NCBI GenBank assembly: GCA_026993285.1
Contig: JALWTZ010000319.1
Coordinates: 1-15,600 of the forward strand
Direction: 5' to 3'
DNA: 15,600 nucleotides
From: Lysobacterales bacterium
GTDB lineage: Bacteria > Pseudomonadota > Gammaproteobacteria > Xanthomonadales > S139-57
Made by a program: the position numbers and the translations under genes. Shown here piece by piece: positions 1 through 7,411 of this stretch (the first letter of the stretch is position 1; the number at the start of each line of letters is the position of its first letter). The notes beneath the pieces were generated by a model. The model saw only the letters and a program-made list of their open reading frames with translations, ran no database searches and had not been told where the DNA came from.

Positions 1-762
1 GTGCAACTGCGCCTGGCCAGTGCTGCCGGTGTTCGTGAACGGCTGGAAGCCCTGCGCGAGGCACTGGTACTGGAACAGACTCCCGAACGACTGGAGTGTT
101 TCGATATTTCTCACACACAGGGCCAGCAAACCGTGGCCTCTTGTGTGGTCTTTGGCCCGGACGGGCCGCAGAAAAACCAGTGGCGCCGCTTCAACATCCG
201 CAACATCACCCCCGGTGATGACTACGCCGCCATGCATCAGGCACTGGAACGCCATTTTCGCCGCCTGCTGGAGGAAGAAACCCCGCTGCCCGATCTGTTG
301 CTCATTGATGGTGGCAAGGGGCAGGTGCGCCAGGCCACGGCCGTGCTGGAGGCCTTGCAGGTCCATGGCGTGCTCGTGGTGGGCGTGGCCAAGGGCCCCG
401 CGCGCAAGGCCGGAGAAGAAGTGCTGGTGCCGGCGGAAGGAAAACCCTTTCATCTGCCGGCGACCTCACCAGCCCTGCACTTGATCCAGCAGATTCGCGA
501 TGAAGCGCATCGCTTTGCCATCGAAGGCCACCGAAACCGGCGGCAAAAGCAGAGCCGTTATTCGGTGCTGGAAGATATCCCCGGTGTGGGCCCGGCCCGG
601 CGCAAGGCCCTGCTGCAGCACTTCGGTGGCCTGCAGGGGCTGTTTGCCGCCAGCGAGGAAGACCTGGCCCGTGTACCGGGATTGAACCGAACCCTGGCAA
701 GGCGTATCGTGGCGCAGCTGCAACCATTGAAACAGGAAAAAGGAAACCGAGGAACATCGTGA
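1..762 (+). CDS. uvrC: UvrABC excinuclease subunit C, C-terminal part
   Basis: UvrC makes the incisions on both sides of a DNA lesion during nucleotide excision repair, acting with UvrA and UvrB in the cytoplasm. The visible 253 residues cover the RNase H-like endonuclease domain: FDISH (Asp at visible residue 35), PGDDYAAM (about 72-79), LLIDGGKGQ (Asp103) and EAHRFAI (His170). These correspond to the catalytic Asp/Asp/Asp/His set of the family. A C-terminal helix-hairpin-helix DNA-binding region follows (about 188-242, with IPGVGPARR and VPGLNRTLARR). The full family protein is about 600 residues, so the N-terminal GIY-YIG nuclease and UvrB-binding parts lie before base 1. The GTG at base 1 is only an internal codon. 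The stop overlaps the pgsA start (GTGA), implying cotranscription and translational coupling. Confidence 0.97.
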   Translation: MQLRLASAAGVRERLEALREALVLEQTPERLECFDISHTQGQQTVASCVVFGPDGPQKNQWRRFNIRNITPGDDYAAMHQALERHFRRLLEEETPLPDLLLIDGGKGQVRQATAVLEALQVHGVLVVGVAKGPARKAGEEVLVPAEGKPFHLPATSPALHLIQQIRDEAHRFAIEGHRNRRQKQSRYSVLEDIPGVGPARRKALLQHFGGLQGLFAASEEDLARVPGLNRTLARRIVAQLQPLKQEKGNRGTS

Positions 763-1313
763 ATCTGCCCAATCTGCTGACCGTCTTGCGCATTTTATTG
801 ATCCCCGTATTCGTGCTGGTGTTCATGCTGGATTTTCAGCATGCCAACCGCTGGGCAACGGTGATTTTCGGGTTGGCAGCCATTACCGACTGGCTGGATG
901 GCTGGTTGGCCCGGCGCATGAACCTCACCAGCAAACTGGGTGCCTTTCTCGATCCGGTAGCCGACAAGTTGATGGTGGCCACGGCTGTGGTCATGCTGGT
1001 GATGACCAACCCCAACCCCTGGTTCACCTTGGCCGCCATGATTATCGTTGGCCGCGAAATCACCATCTCCGCCCTGCGGGAATGGATGGCCGAACTGGGA
1101 GAACGCGCTCAGGTCAAGGTGGCCCTGCTGGGCAAGCTCAAGACCGTGGCGCAGATGGTGGCGCTGTTTCTGCTCATCTGGGAAGAACCCCTGCCGTTGC
1201 TGGGCTGGTCGGCGCAATGGATTGGCGAGTGGATGCTGGGCCTGGCTGCCGTGCTTACCCTGTGGTCCATGATCAACTACCTTCTGGCAGCCCGGCCCTA
1301 TCTGCGGGAATAA
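759..1313 (+). CDS. pgsA: CDP-diacylglycerol--glycerol-3-phosphate 3-phosphatidyltransferase
   Basis: This inner-membrane enzyme transfers the phosphatidyl group from CDP-diacylglycerol to glycerol-3-phosphate, giving phosphatidylglycerophosphate, the committed step to phosphatidylglycerol and cardiolipin. The 184-residue length is typical of the family. The CDP-alcohol phosphatidyltransferase signature is intact: DWLDGWLAR at 44-52, then G61, D65 and D69, which supply the metal-binding aspartates D44, D47, D65 and D69. Hydrophobic segments at about 6-25, 32-45, 70-100, 125-145 and 155-175 fit a multi-pass membrane protein. The GTG start at 759 overlaps the uvrC stop by four bases. An upstream start would enter uvrC, and NLPNLLTVLRI directly after the start is the usual N-terminus of PgsA. 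The uvrC-pgsA order is common in gammaproteobacteria. Confidence 0.97.
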   Translation: MNLPNLLTVLRILLIPVFVLVFMLDFQHANRWATVIFGLAAITDWLDGWLARRMNLTSKLGAFLDPVADKLMVATAVVMLVMTNPNPWFTLAAMIIVGREITISALREWMAELGERAQVKVALLGKLKTVAQMVALFLLIWEEPLPLLGWSAQWIGEWMLGLAAVLTLWSMINYLLAARPYLRE

Positions 1314-1316
1314 ATC

Positions 1317-1331
1317 ATGCTTGAAAAGCAT
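1317..1331 (+). terminator. Weak hairpin after pgsA
   Basis: A perfect 6-bp stem (ATGCTT / AAGCAT) with a GAA loop starts four bases after the pgsA stop and is followed by CCATTTTGA. The T-run is short, so this may be a weak terminator or an RNA-stability hairpin. The rest of 1332-1401 must contain any promoter for the next gene. TATACA at 1365-1370 is -10-like, but no well-spaced -35 box is visible. Confidence 0.35.
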
Positions 1332-1401
1332 CCATTTTGACGGTTTGCGCGCAAGATAAAAGGGTATACACTGTGAAAGTACAGGAGTGGACTACGAATA
1401 G

Positions 1402-3624
1402 ATGAGCAAGGAGTATCTGCATTCAGGCTGGCAGCCAGAACATGACGACCCGGAAGTCGTTCTCTCCCTGCTGCGCCTGCAATCCAGAGTGCTCGAAGCC
1501 ATTGCACGCAATGAGCCCCTGCAATCCATACTGAACCTGCTTTGTCGCGAAGCGGAGCAATGCATCGGTGAGGCGGTGGCATCCGTCATGATGCTGGACG
1601 AGACTCGGGGCACACTCAGCCTGGCCGCTGCACCCAGCTTGCCCAGGGAAGCCTGGCCCTCGCTGACCGGGCTGAAACCTTCCGAAACAGCCGGCTCCTG
1701 TGGCAATGCCATTTTTCTGGGTGAGCCGGTCTATGTCTGCAATGTGGCCGAAGACAGCCGCTGGGATGACTTGCGGGCCTTGGCACAGGATTATTCCGTG
1801 GGTGCCTGCTGGTCCTACCCGGTCTTCCTGCAATCCGATCAGCCGCAGGCCACATTTGCCATTACCAGTTTCCGGCAACGGGAGCCGGATACGCGGGATG
1901 ACCTGCTCCTGCGTGTGGGCGCGCACCTGACCGGGCTGGCCATCAGCTTCAGCCAGCAGAACAGCCTGCTGAAACAAATGAACGCAGCCATTGAAGCCAC
2001 CTCGGAAGGCATCTGTTTTTTCGGGCTGGATCGCCGTGTGACGCAGGTCAACAAGGCCTTTGCGCAGATGCTGGGTTACAGTGAAACCGTGTTGCAGGAA
2101 ATGGATATCGCCAAGCTGCTTCCTGACGATAACCGTGCCGATCTCCTGCAGGAAATGCGGGCTTCACTGGAGGATTTCAGGGCCTGGCGGGGCGAGCTGG
2201 AACTGATGCGTTTCGACGGCCCGCCCCTGCCGGTAATCGCCAGTATCAACCGGATGGACAACCCCTGTACCGGCCAGCCGGAACATGTGGCGGTTGTCAC
2301 CAACATCGAACAGATCAAGGCTCATGCCGAACGGCTGGAATACCTGCTCGACCATGACAACCTGACACAGTTCTACAACCGGCGCGGGGTCGAAAAGGCC
2401 CTGCGCACCGAGCTGGAAAACTGCCGGGACGGCGAGCATGTGGGGGTGGTCTGTCTGGATCTGGACCGTTTCAAGAACATCAACGACACCTTCGGCCACA
2501 AGATCGGCGATCAGATCCTGCAGTTGATGTCGCACCGCCTGCGCAATGCCTGGCCGGATGTCGTCATGGGCCGTCAGGGAGGGGATCAGTTTTTGCTGGT
2601 CTTCAGCGGGCTGCACCGCATCGCCCAATTGAATGCCATACTGGACAAGCTGCTCTATCTCAGTCGTGAGCCCATGCATGTGGGTTTGAGTGAGTTTCTC
2701 TTCACGGCCACTGCAGGTGTCGCCGTTTACCCCGAGGACGGCCATAGCGTGGAAGCCCTGCTCAGCTGTGCCGATACCGCCTTGCATGAGGCCAAGAAAC
2801 AGGGCAGAGACCACTGGTTGCCCTACCATTCCCGCCAGAGCGACCAGCTCAACCGCATGCTGGATATCGAAAATGCCCTGCGCAAGGACCTGCTCGGCCA
2901 TTCGCAGGCCTTTCAGGTGGTCTATCAGCTGCAATACCGGGAGGATGGCCAGCCCTGTGGCATGGAGGCCCTGGTACGCTGGCGCAATGAACAACTGGGC
3001 GCGGTCAGCCCGGCGGAATTCATTCCCCTGGCTGAGGAAACCGGCCTGGTGCGTGACCTGGGGCTGGTGGTATTGCGCACGGCCTGTGAAGAATTCCTGC
3101 AATTGCCCGTACTGTGGCAGAAACAGCTGAAACTGGCCGTCAACCTCTCACGCATGCAACTTTCCAGTGAACTGGTCGTTGCCGTAATGGATATTCTCGA
3201 TGCAACCGGCTTCGACCCGACCCGGCTGGAACTGGAAGTGACGGAAACGGCCAATCTGCAATCCAGTGCAACCCAGCGCAATGTGCTGCTGACCTTGCAG
3301 AAACTGGGCATTCGCTTTGCGCTGGATGATTTCGGCACCGGCTACTCCTCGTTGACCGAACTGAAGCGCCTGCCGGTTTCCACCCTGAAAATCGACCAGA
3401 CCCTCACCCGCGATATTCTGGAAGACGCCAGTGATGCCGCGCTGGTGCGCGCCGCCCTGGCACTGGGCGATGCCCTGGGCCTGGATGTGGTGGCCGAAGG
3501 CGTGGAAAGCGCCGAACAACTGCAGATGCTCAAGCGGCTGGGCTGCAGCCGGTTTCAGGGCTATTACTTCTGCAAACCTCAGCCCTTGGCCGAGTTGCAG
3601 GAAAAAATCACGCAACAGAGTTGA
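1402..3624 (+). CDS. GAF-PAS-GGDEF-EAL cyclic-di-GMP signalling protein (likely phosphodiesterase)
   Basis: This 740-residue protein appears to be a cytosolic sensor-effector for cyclic di-GMP; no membrane segment is seen. Domains in order are GAF (about 20-190), PAS (about 190-310, MNAAIEATSEGICFFGLDRR onward), GGDEF (about 315-475) and EAL (about 485-735). The diguanylate cyclase signature reads GGDQF (393-397), with Gln in place of the metal-binding Glu, so the cyclase is probably inactive or regulatory. The phosphodiesterase part looks intact: MEALVRW (EAL at 522-524), NLS, a Glu in EVTET, DDFGTGYSS (642-650), LKID (K663) and AEGVE (E699). I infer net hydrolysis of cyclic di-GMP. The start is fixed by an in-frame TAG just upstream. 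An AGGAG at 1383-1387 lies 14 bases away, a long spacing. The sensed signal cannot be read from the sequence. Confidence 0.93.
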   Translation: MSKEYLHSGWQPEHDDPEVVLSLLRLQSRVLEAIARNEPLQSILNLLCREAEQCIGEAVASVMMLDETRGTLSLAAAPSLPREAWPSLTGLKPSETAGSCGNAIFLGEPVYVCNVAEDSRWDDLRALAQDYSVGACWSYPVFLQSDQPQATFAITSFRQREPDTRDDLLLRVGAHLTGLAISFSQQNSLLKQMNAAIEATSEGICFFGLDRRVTQVNKAFAQMLGYSETVLQEMDIAKLLPDDNRADLLQEMRASLEDFRAWRGELELMRFDGPPLPVIASINRMDNPCTGQPEHVAVVTNIEQIKAHAERLEYLLDHDNLTQFYNRRGVEKALRTELENCRDGEHVGVVCLDLDRFKNINDTFGHKIGDQILQLMSHRLRNAWPDVVMGRQGGDQFLLVFSGLHRIAQLNAILDKLLYLSREPMHVGLSEFLFTATAGVAVYPEDGHSVEALLSCADTALHEAKKQGRDHWLPYHSRQSDQLNRMLDIENALRKDLLGHSQAFQVVYQLQYREDGQPCGMEALVRWRNEQLGAVSPAEFIPLAEETGLVRDLGLVVLRTACEEFLQLPVLWQKQLKLAVNLSRMQLSSELVVAVMDILDATGFDPTRLELEVTETANLQSSATQRNVLLTLQKLGIRFALDDFGTGYSSLTELKRLPVSTLKIDQTLTRDILEDASDAALVRAALALGDALGLDVVAEGVESAEQLQMLKRLGCSRFQGYYFCKPQPLAELQEKITQQS

Positions 3625-3649
3625 CACTGTCAGGGTGAATCCGCATAAT
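3621..3649 (+). promoter_or_regulatory. Sigma-70-type promoter for tRNA-Arg
   Basis: A perfect -35 box TTGACA (3621-3626) and the -10-like CATAAT (3644-3649, five of six consensus bases) are separated by 17 bp. Transcription would start near 3656, about 30 bases before the tRNA. The -35 box overlaps the stop codon of the preceding gene. Confidence 0.7.
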
Positions 3650-3686
3650 TCGCAACCCTGCACCGCACCGGTGCAACCCGCATCAA

Positions 3687-3763
3687 GCGCCCGTAGCTCA
3701 GCTGGATAGAGTACCTGGCTACGAACCAGGCGGTCGCACGTTCGAATCGTGCCGGGCGCGCCA
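3687..3763 (+). tRNA. tRNA-Arg (anticodon ACG)
   Basis: The 77-base gene folds as a full cloverleaf. The acceptor stem is GCGCCCG (3687-3693) with CGGGCGC (3753-3759), discriminator G3760 and an encoded CCA (3761-3763). The anticodon stem is CCTGG (3714-3718) with CCAGG (3726-3730), and the loop CTACGAA holds anticodon ACG at 3721-3723. The T-loop TTCGAAT lies in the expected place. The ACG anticodon is normally edited to ICG by TadA and reads CGU, CGC and CGA. The gene has its own promoter and terminator, and the inverted copy of its 3' end at 3805-3830 suggests past recombination here. Confidence 0.97.
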
Positions 3764-3770
3764 TATTCCA

Positions 3771-3799
3771 AAGGCCTGTCGCAAGACAGGCCTTTTTTG
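3771..3799 (+). terminator. Rho-independent terminator after tRNA-Arg
   Basis: A perfect 10-bp stem AAGGCCTGTC (3771-3780) / GACAGGCCTT (3785-3794) encloses a GCAA tetraloop and runs into a T-tract (3793-3798). It starts eight bases after the tRNA CCA end. Confidence 0.93.
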
Positions 3800-3804
3800 T
3801 TATC

Positions 3805-3830
3805 CGCCCGGCACGGTTCGAACGTGCGAC
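3805..3830 (-). repeat. Inverted partial copy of the tRNA-Arg 3' end
   Basis: Read on the minus strand, this 26-base stretch matches tRNA positions 3733-3758 (T-arm and 3' acceptor strand) at 25 of 26 bases. The one difference is C for T in the T-arm. Nothing like the D-arm or a usable anticodon arm follows, so it is not a second tRNA gene. A tRNA 3'-end fragment is the usual attachment-site scar of tRNA-targeting integrases, though those copies are normally in direct orientation. No integrase is in the window. Bases 3831-3899, between this copy and the tracrRNA, show no gene. Confidence 0.85.
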
Positions 3831-3899
3831 AATCCAATGCGATACGTTCGACAAGCGGCGCAGTACATTGCGGTGCATTGATTTACCGCGCCAGCAATC

Positions 3900-3916
3900 C
3901 TACCCACAGGTTGAAA
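3900..3916 (+). repeat. Left copy of a 17-bp direct repeat bounding the CRISPR module
   Basis: CTACCCACAGGTTGAAA here matches CTATCCACAGGCTGAAA at 10388-10404 at 15 of 17 bases, in the same orientation. The two copies lie just outside the tracrRNA and beyond the array end. Their right and left neighbours do not match. It may be a target-site or attachment remnant, or chance. Confidence 0.45.
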
Positions 3917-3945
3917 AAACAAAAAACGGCCGCCGAAGCGACCGT
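3914..3945 (-). terminator. tracrRNA terminator
   Basis: On the minus strand ACGGTCGC / GCGGCCGT form an 8-bp stem (one T-G wobble) closed by a TTCG tetraloop, followed by TTTTT, G, TTTTTT. It is a strong intrinsic terminator and also the last structural hairpin of the tracrRNA. Confidence 0.92.
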
Positions 3946-4023
3946 TTTAATGTATCGGTGGCTTCAGCGCCGAAGCGCCTAGCCTTGTTGCCGATAGTCC
4001 CCACCATCGGAATACCTGATACA
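3914..4023 (-). ncRNA. tracrRNA of the type II-C system
   Basis: tracrRNA pairs with the crRNA repeat and anchors it in Cas9. Transcribed leftward, this RNA begins with an anti-repeat (from about 4023 to 3987) that matches the plus-strand CRISPR repeat at about 33 of 36 positions. It carries two insertions (AC, then C) that would form bulges in the duplex. The next element is a hairpin at 3984-3960 (GGCTAGGCGC, UUCG loop, GCGCTGAAGCC). A linker with CACCGATACATTAAA follows. It ends in a UUCG-capped terminator stem (3945-3926) with a T-tract interrupted by one G. The length is about 110 bases. The start is inferred from the putative -10 at 4030-4035. It is divergent from cas9, whose 5' leader it nearly touches. 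Confidence 0.92.
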
Positions 4024-4025
4024 CT
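3987..4025 (-). other. tracrRNA anti-repeat
   Basis: The minus strand reads TATCAGG, T for C, then ATTCCGATGGTGGGG, insert AC, TATCGG, insert C, AAC. Apart from these changes and two differences at the far end it equals the array repeat. The predicted duplex has a lower stem (GUUCCGAUA side), an AC bulge on the tracrRNA side and a long upper stem. Confidence 0.92.
4017..4025 (+). promoter_or_regulatory. Candidate extended -10 promoter for cas9 inside the anti-repeat
   Basis: On the plus strand the anti-repeat ends in TGATACACT, the counterpart of TGATATAAT in the array repeats. It keeps the TG extension and four of six -10 bases. A start near 4032 would give a leader of about 31 bases before the cas9 ATG. 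No good -35 box lies at the expected place, and no better cas9 promoter is seen in 3830-4062. Confidence 0.35.
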
Positions 4026-4029
4026 TGAC

Positions 4030-4058
4030 ATGATAGCCTTAATCTACATGGAGAGCAA
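4030..4058 (-). promoter_or_regulatory. Candidate tracrRNA promoter
   Basis: On the minus strand TTGCTC (4058-4053) and TATCAT (4035-4030, five of six -10 bases) are spaced by 17 bp. Transcription would start near 4023, just before the anti-repeat. The -35 element is weak (three of six). The site overlaps the cas9 5' leader and ribosome binding site. Confidence 0.5.
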
Positions 4059-4062
4059 GGAT

Positions 4063-7000
4063 ATGCAGTATCGATTGGGTATTGATCTGGGAACAGCTTC
4101 CATTGGAGCTGCCGCACTGGAATTGGATATAAATGGAACTCCACTGGCTGTTCCCTGGCATGCTGTCCGCATCTTTCAGGAACCTCTCGAAAAAGGCCAG
4201 GCTGGTCTCAAACCTAAAAAAGCAGCACGCCGCTTGGCACGCCAACAACGACGTCAGATTGAACGCAGGGCACGGCGTATTCGTCGAATTGCGCATTTGG
4301 CTCCACTGCTTGGGCTTGAGCCAAAACAGCTCTCGCCACACCCCGGTCCCGGTTTCAGTGCCTTGCGCGCCCGGGCCGCACGAGAATACATTGAACTGGA
4401 TGATCTGCTGCGCGTACTCTTGCGGCTGGCCAAGCGGCGTGGTTACAAGGGGGAATTCCGTACAACCGGGAAAGACAGCGAAGCCGGTGTGGTGAAATCA
4501 GGCTCGGGAAAGCTCGCGGCAGCCATGGCCGAATTGGCTCGCCAACGTCAGGTAGACCGGGTCACGCTTGGTGAATATCTGCATTACCGGCACACAGCAC
4601 GGGGACTGCCGATCCGTATGAAGCTGGACCGGGAAGATGTCGATGACCTTTACGCCCTGCGGGGCATGGTCGAAAATGAGTTTGAACAAATATGGCAGAC
4701 CCAGGCACAACATCATCCGGTACTCAACGAGAGCCGCGAGGGGCGCCCGATCAAGGAACACTTCCATGAAGCGATCTTTTTTCAGCGCCCGCTCAAATCA
4801 CCCGCACCCATGGTTGGCAACTGTTCGTTGGAGCAAAACCTGCCCAGGGCGCCACGGGCGCAACCCGCCGCACAGGCATTCCGCATCGAAAAGACACTGG
4901 CTGACCTGCGATGGGGCATGGGCAAGCGCGCCACAGGACTGAGCCCGGCGCAAAAGACCGAAATCCGGCGTTTGCTCAATGATCCAAAAGAGCTTCGGGC
5001 AGACGGCACCATCACCTTCAAGAAAATCTACCAGGCCCTGGAGGAGGCTGGCTGCCCCCGCCCCGACACACGCGGCCTCAACCTCGATCGCAGCAGCCGC
5101 GAGGAACTCAAGGGCAACACGACACTGAAGACTTTCCAGAAACTCGGGCTGCTGACCCAATGGCAGGCACTGGACGAACGTACACAGATCCAGGTGATCA
5201 ACTTCCTGGCCGATCTGGGCTCACCCGAGCAGCTTGACAATGATGATTGGCACCAACATATCCGCAAAGCCAATGCCAAGGGATATAAGCGGAAGGACAT
5301 GCGCCGATTCAGCCAGGAGATGATCGAGTTTATCGATCAGCTACGCGCCAGCGGCAAGTTCGACCGGTTGAGCAAAATGGGCTTTGAAGGCGGGCGCGGT
5401 GCCTACTCCATCAAGGCGCTGAAAAAGCTGACGGAATGGATGCAGGCGCCGGAATGGAGAGATGACCCGGGGAAAAACCCACGCATCGATGAAGATGCCG
5501 CCATCCGTGAGTGTTATCCCGAACATTTCAAAAAAACCGGCCTGACATCCACATTGCCCGAGCCACCCAAAACCGGCAACGATGTAGTTGATGGCGCTTT
5601 GCGTGAGCTGCGAAAGGTGATCAATCAGTGCATTACAAAACTGGGTGAGCCGCCGGCTGAAATCATTGTTGAAACGACGCGCGAACTGGGGGCTGGCCCG
5701 GAACGGCGCAATGAATGGGAAAGACGGGCTGCCGCCAACCAGAAACGCCGCAAACAAGCCGCGAAAAAGATTAGCGAAGCGGGCGAAATTGCCACGGGCA
5801 CCAAGATTCTGCGCTATCTGCTTTGGGAAGAGCAGGAGGAAAACTGCCCCTATTGCGAACGCAAGATCGGCCTGCACGAAGCACTCAACGGCGCTGCGAC
5901 TCACTTCGAACACATTCTGCCACGCAGCCTGACCCAGGTCGGCCGCAAGCGCAGTGAACTGGTACTGGCCCATCGGGAATGCAACAGCGCCAAGGGGGAT
6001 CGCACACCCTGGCAAGTCTGGGGGGACGATCCCCAGCGCTGGGCACAAATCGAAGGACGGGCCCAGCGCTTCGAGGAACTGGGCAAAAAGCACTATGGGA
6101 AAGACCGCCCCCTGGCAATGGTCTATTTCCGCAAGGCCCGGCTGCTGACCCTGAAAGATCAAGTGGACGAGGTGATGAATGACGAGTCTATTGCCGATTT
6201 CGCCGACCGCCAATTGCACCAGAGTTCCTGGATCGCCAAAGCTGCCACCGCCTGGTTGGGCAGTATTTGCGGCAATGTTTTCGCGTCCCGTGGCGAAATG
6301 ACAGCCGGCCTGCGCGCCGCCTGGCGGCTGGAGACCGTGATACCCGAAGTGCGCTACGAAGAAGGCTGCCGTGTCTTCGATACGGATGGAAAACCCATTT
6401 CGAAAGAAGACTTCGACCGCTTCCGCAAGCAGTGGGAAGGCCGGCTTGCCGTCAGCGATAACACGGATCGTACCGAGCGGCGCATCGACAAGCGCATCGA
6501 CCACCGTCACCACCTGATTGATGCGCTGACCATCGCCCTGACATCGCGCAGTCTGTACCAGAAGATGGCACGTCGTTATGTCGAGGAAACCAAGGCTATC
6601 CAACAGGGTGAAAAGAAACGCCGTGACTGGAGCATCGAGCCACCCATGCAAAATGTACGGGAAGTAGCGTTGCAGTTGGTGCGTAACTGCAACTTGACCC
6701 ACAAGCCAGATCGTCTGCCCAATGGGCAGTTTTTCCTCGATACTGCTTACGGTGTAGCCCATGATGAAGAAAGTGATCAATGGCGGCTCACTGTACGCCA
6801 CCGGCTGACTGACCTGGCCGATAAGCAAAACAACGCAGCCAAAACCCGGATCAATCTTTCGACCATCGTCAGCCCGGAAGTACGCCAAATCGTTCTCCAG
6901 GCCTTTGAGGAGCGCATTGCCAAAGGGATGAATCCAAAAGAGGCATTGGCCAAACCCATTGAATACCCTCGGTATCGTACCCCCATCTACAAGGTTCGTT

Positions 7001-7404
7001 GCTACCAAAAGCAGGGGCGTGGGTTCTTGCAATTGGATGGGGCGACCCTCATCACTCATTGCAGCCGTCAGGGAGAGCACCATAAGCGGTTGGTCAACGA
7101 TGGCTATGCCTGTCTGGATGTAATTACTGATAACGGTAAGCTCAAGGCAGTACAGCTGGTTACGCTCGACCAATTTCAGCGGTCAAAAAAACCACGGGGG
7201 GCTACCCGTTTCTTCAAAGGTGATACGGTCATTGATAGCCGGGATGGCAAACGCTACCTGATTCATCAGTTCAATGTAGTGGGTGGAGGATCGATCTTCA
7301 TGGCACCCGTGCATGAAACCAGATTGATCTCGCAACTGAAACCCGAAGATGGAAGGAAGAAAGTAAGTGGAAAAAGCCTGCTCAAACTAAAACCGGAAGC
7401 GTGA
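4063..7404 (+). CDS. cas9: Cas9 RNA-guided endonuclease, type II-C
   Basis: Cas9 cuts both strands of DNA matching a crRNA, guided by crRNA-tracrRNA. The 1113 residues fit the short II-C class. RuvC-I is YRLGIDLGTASIG (D8 catalytic). An arginine-rich bridge helix spans about 51-80, and a REC lobe runs to about 520. RuvC-II has IIVETTREL (E537). The HNH domain (about 587-655) has CPYC (595-598), HFEHILPRS (H617 catalytic, E616 where Asp is usual) and HRECNSAK (H637, C640, N641, K644). RuvC-III has DHRHHLIDAL (H817, D820). The C-terminal wedge/PAM-interacting part includes FFKGDTVIDSRDGKRY. All nuclease residues appear present, so activity is likely. The ATG at 4063 is chosen because GGAG (4050-4053) precedes it and the RuvC-I motif follows at once; ATG 4048 is an alternative. 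cas1 follows after 7 bases. Confidence 0.97.
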   Translation: MQYRLGIDLGTASIGAAALELDINGTPLAVPWHAVRIFQEPLEKGQAGLKPKKAARRLARQQRRQIERRARRIRRIAHLAPLLGLEPKQLSPHPGPGFSALRARAAREYIELDDLLRVLLRLAKRRGYKGEFRTTGKDSEAGVVKSGSGKLAAAMAELARQRQVDRVTLGEYLHYRHTARGLPIRMKLDREDVDDLYALRGMVENEFEQIWQTQAQHHPVLNESREGRPIKEHFHEAIFFQRPLKSPAPMVGNCSLEQNLPRAPRAQPAAQAFRIEKTLADLRWGMGKRATGLSPAQKTEIRRLLNDPKELRADGTITFKKIYQALEEAGCPRPDTRGLNLDRSSREELKGNTTLKTFQKLGLLTQWQALDERTQIQVINFLADLGSPEQLDNDDWHQHIRKANAKGYKRKDMRRFSQEMIEFIDQLRASGKFDRLSKMGFEGGRGAYSIKALKKLTEWMQAPEWRDDPGKNPRIDEDAAIRECYPEHFKKTGLTSTLPEPPKTGNDVVDGALRELRKVINQCITKLGEPPAEIIVETTRELGAGPERRNEWERRAAANQKRRKQAAKKISEAGEIATGTKILRYLLWEEQEENCPYCERKIGLHEALNGAATHFEHILPRSLTQVGRKRSELVLAHRECNSAKGDRTPWQVWGDDPQRWAQIEGRAQRFEELGKKHYGKDRPLAMVYFRKARLLTLKDQVDEVMNDESIADFADRQLHQSSWIAKAATAWLGSICGNVFASRGEMTAGLRAAWRLETVIPEVRYEEGCRVFDTDGKPISKEDFDRFRKQWEGRLAVSDNTDRTERRIDKRIDHRHHLIDALTIALTSRSLYQKMARRYVEETKAIQQGEKKRRDWSIEPPMQNVREVALQLVRNCNLTHKPDRLPNGQFFLDTAYGVAHDEESDQWRLTVRHRLTDLADKQNNAAKTRINLSTIVSPEVRQIVLQAFEERIAKGMNPKEALAKPIEYPRYRTPIYKVRCYQKQGRGFLQLDGATLITHCSRQGEHHKRLVNDGYACLDVITDNGKLKAVQLVTLDQFQRSKKPRGATRFFKGDTVIDSRDGKRYLIHQFNVVGGGSIFMAPVHETRLISQLKPEDGRKKVSGKSLLKLKPEA

Positions 7405-7411
7405 TGTCCCC

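Noticed and set aside
3801..3890. A second tRNA gene on the minus strand
   Set aside because: Only the T-arm and 3' acceptor strand are recognisable; no D-arm, anticodon arm or 5' acceptor strand can be built.
3868..4062. N-terminal extension of cas9 to an ATG at 3868
   Set aside because: It would run through the tracrRNA and its anti-repeat, and the RuvC-I motif MQYRLGIDLG normally begins the protein. A ribosome binding site precedes 4063.
5341..7173. 610-codon open frame on the minus strand inside cas9
   Set aside because: It lies opposite the conserved RuvC/HNH coding region, shows no recognisable domain or ribosome binding site, and is expected by chance in GC-rich coding DNA.
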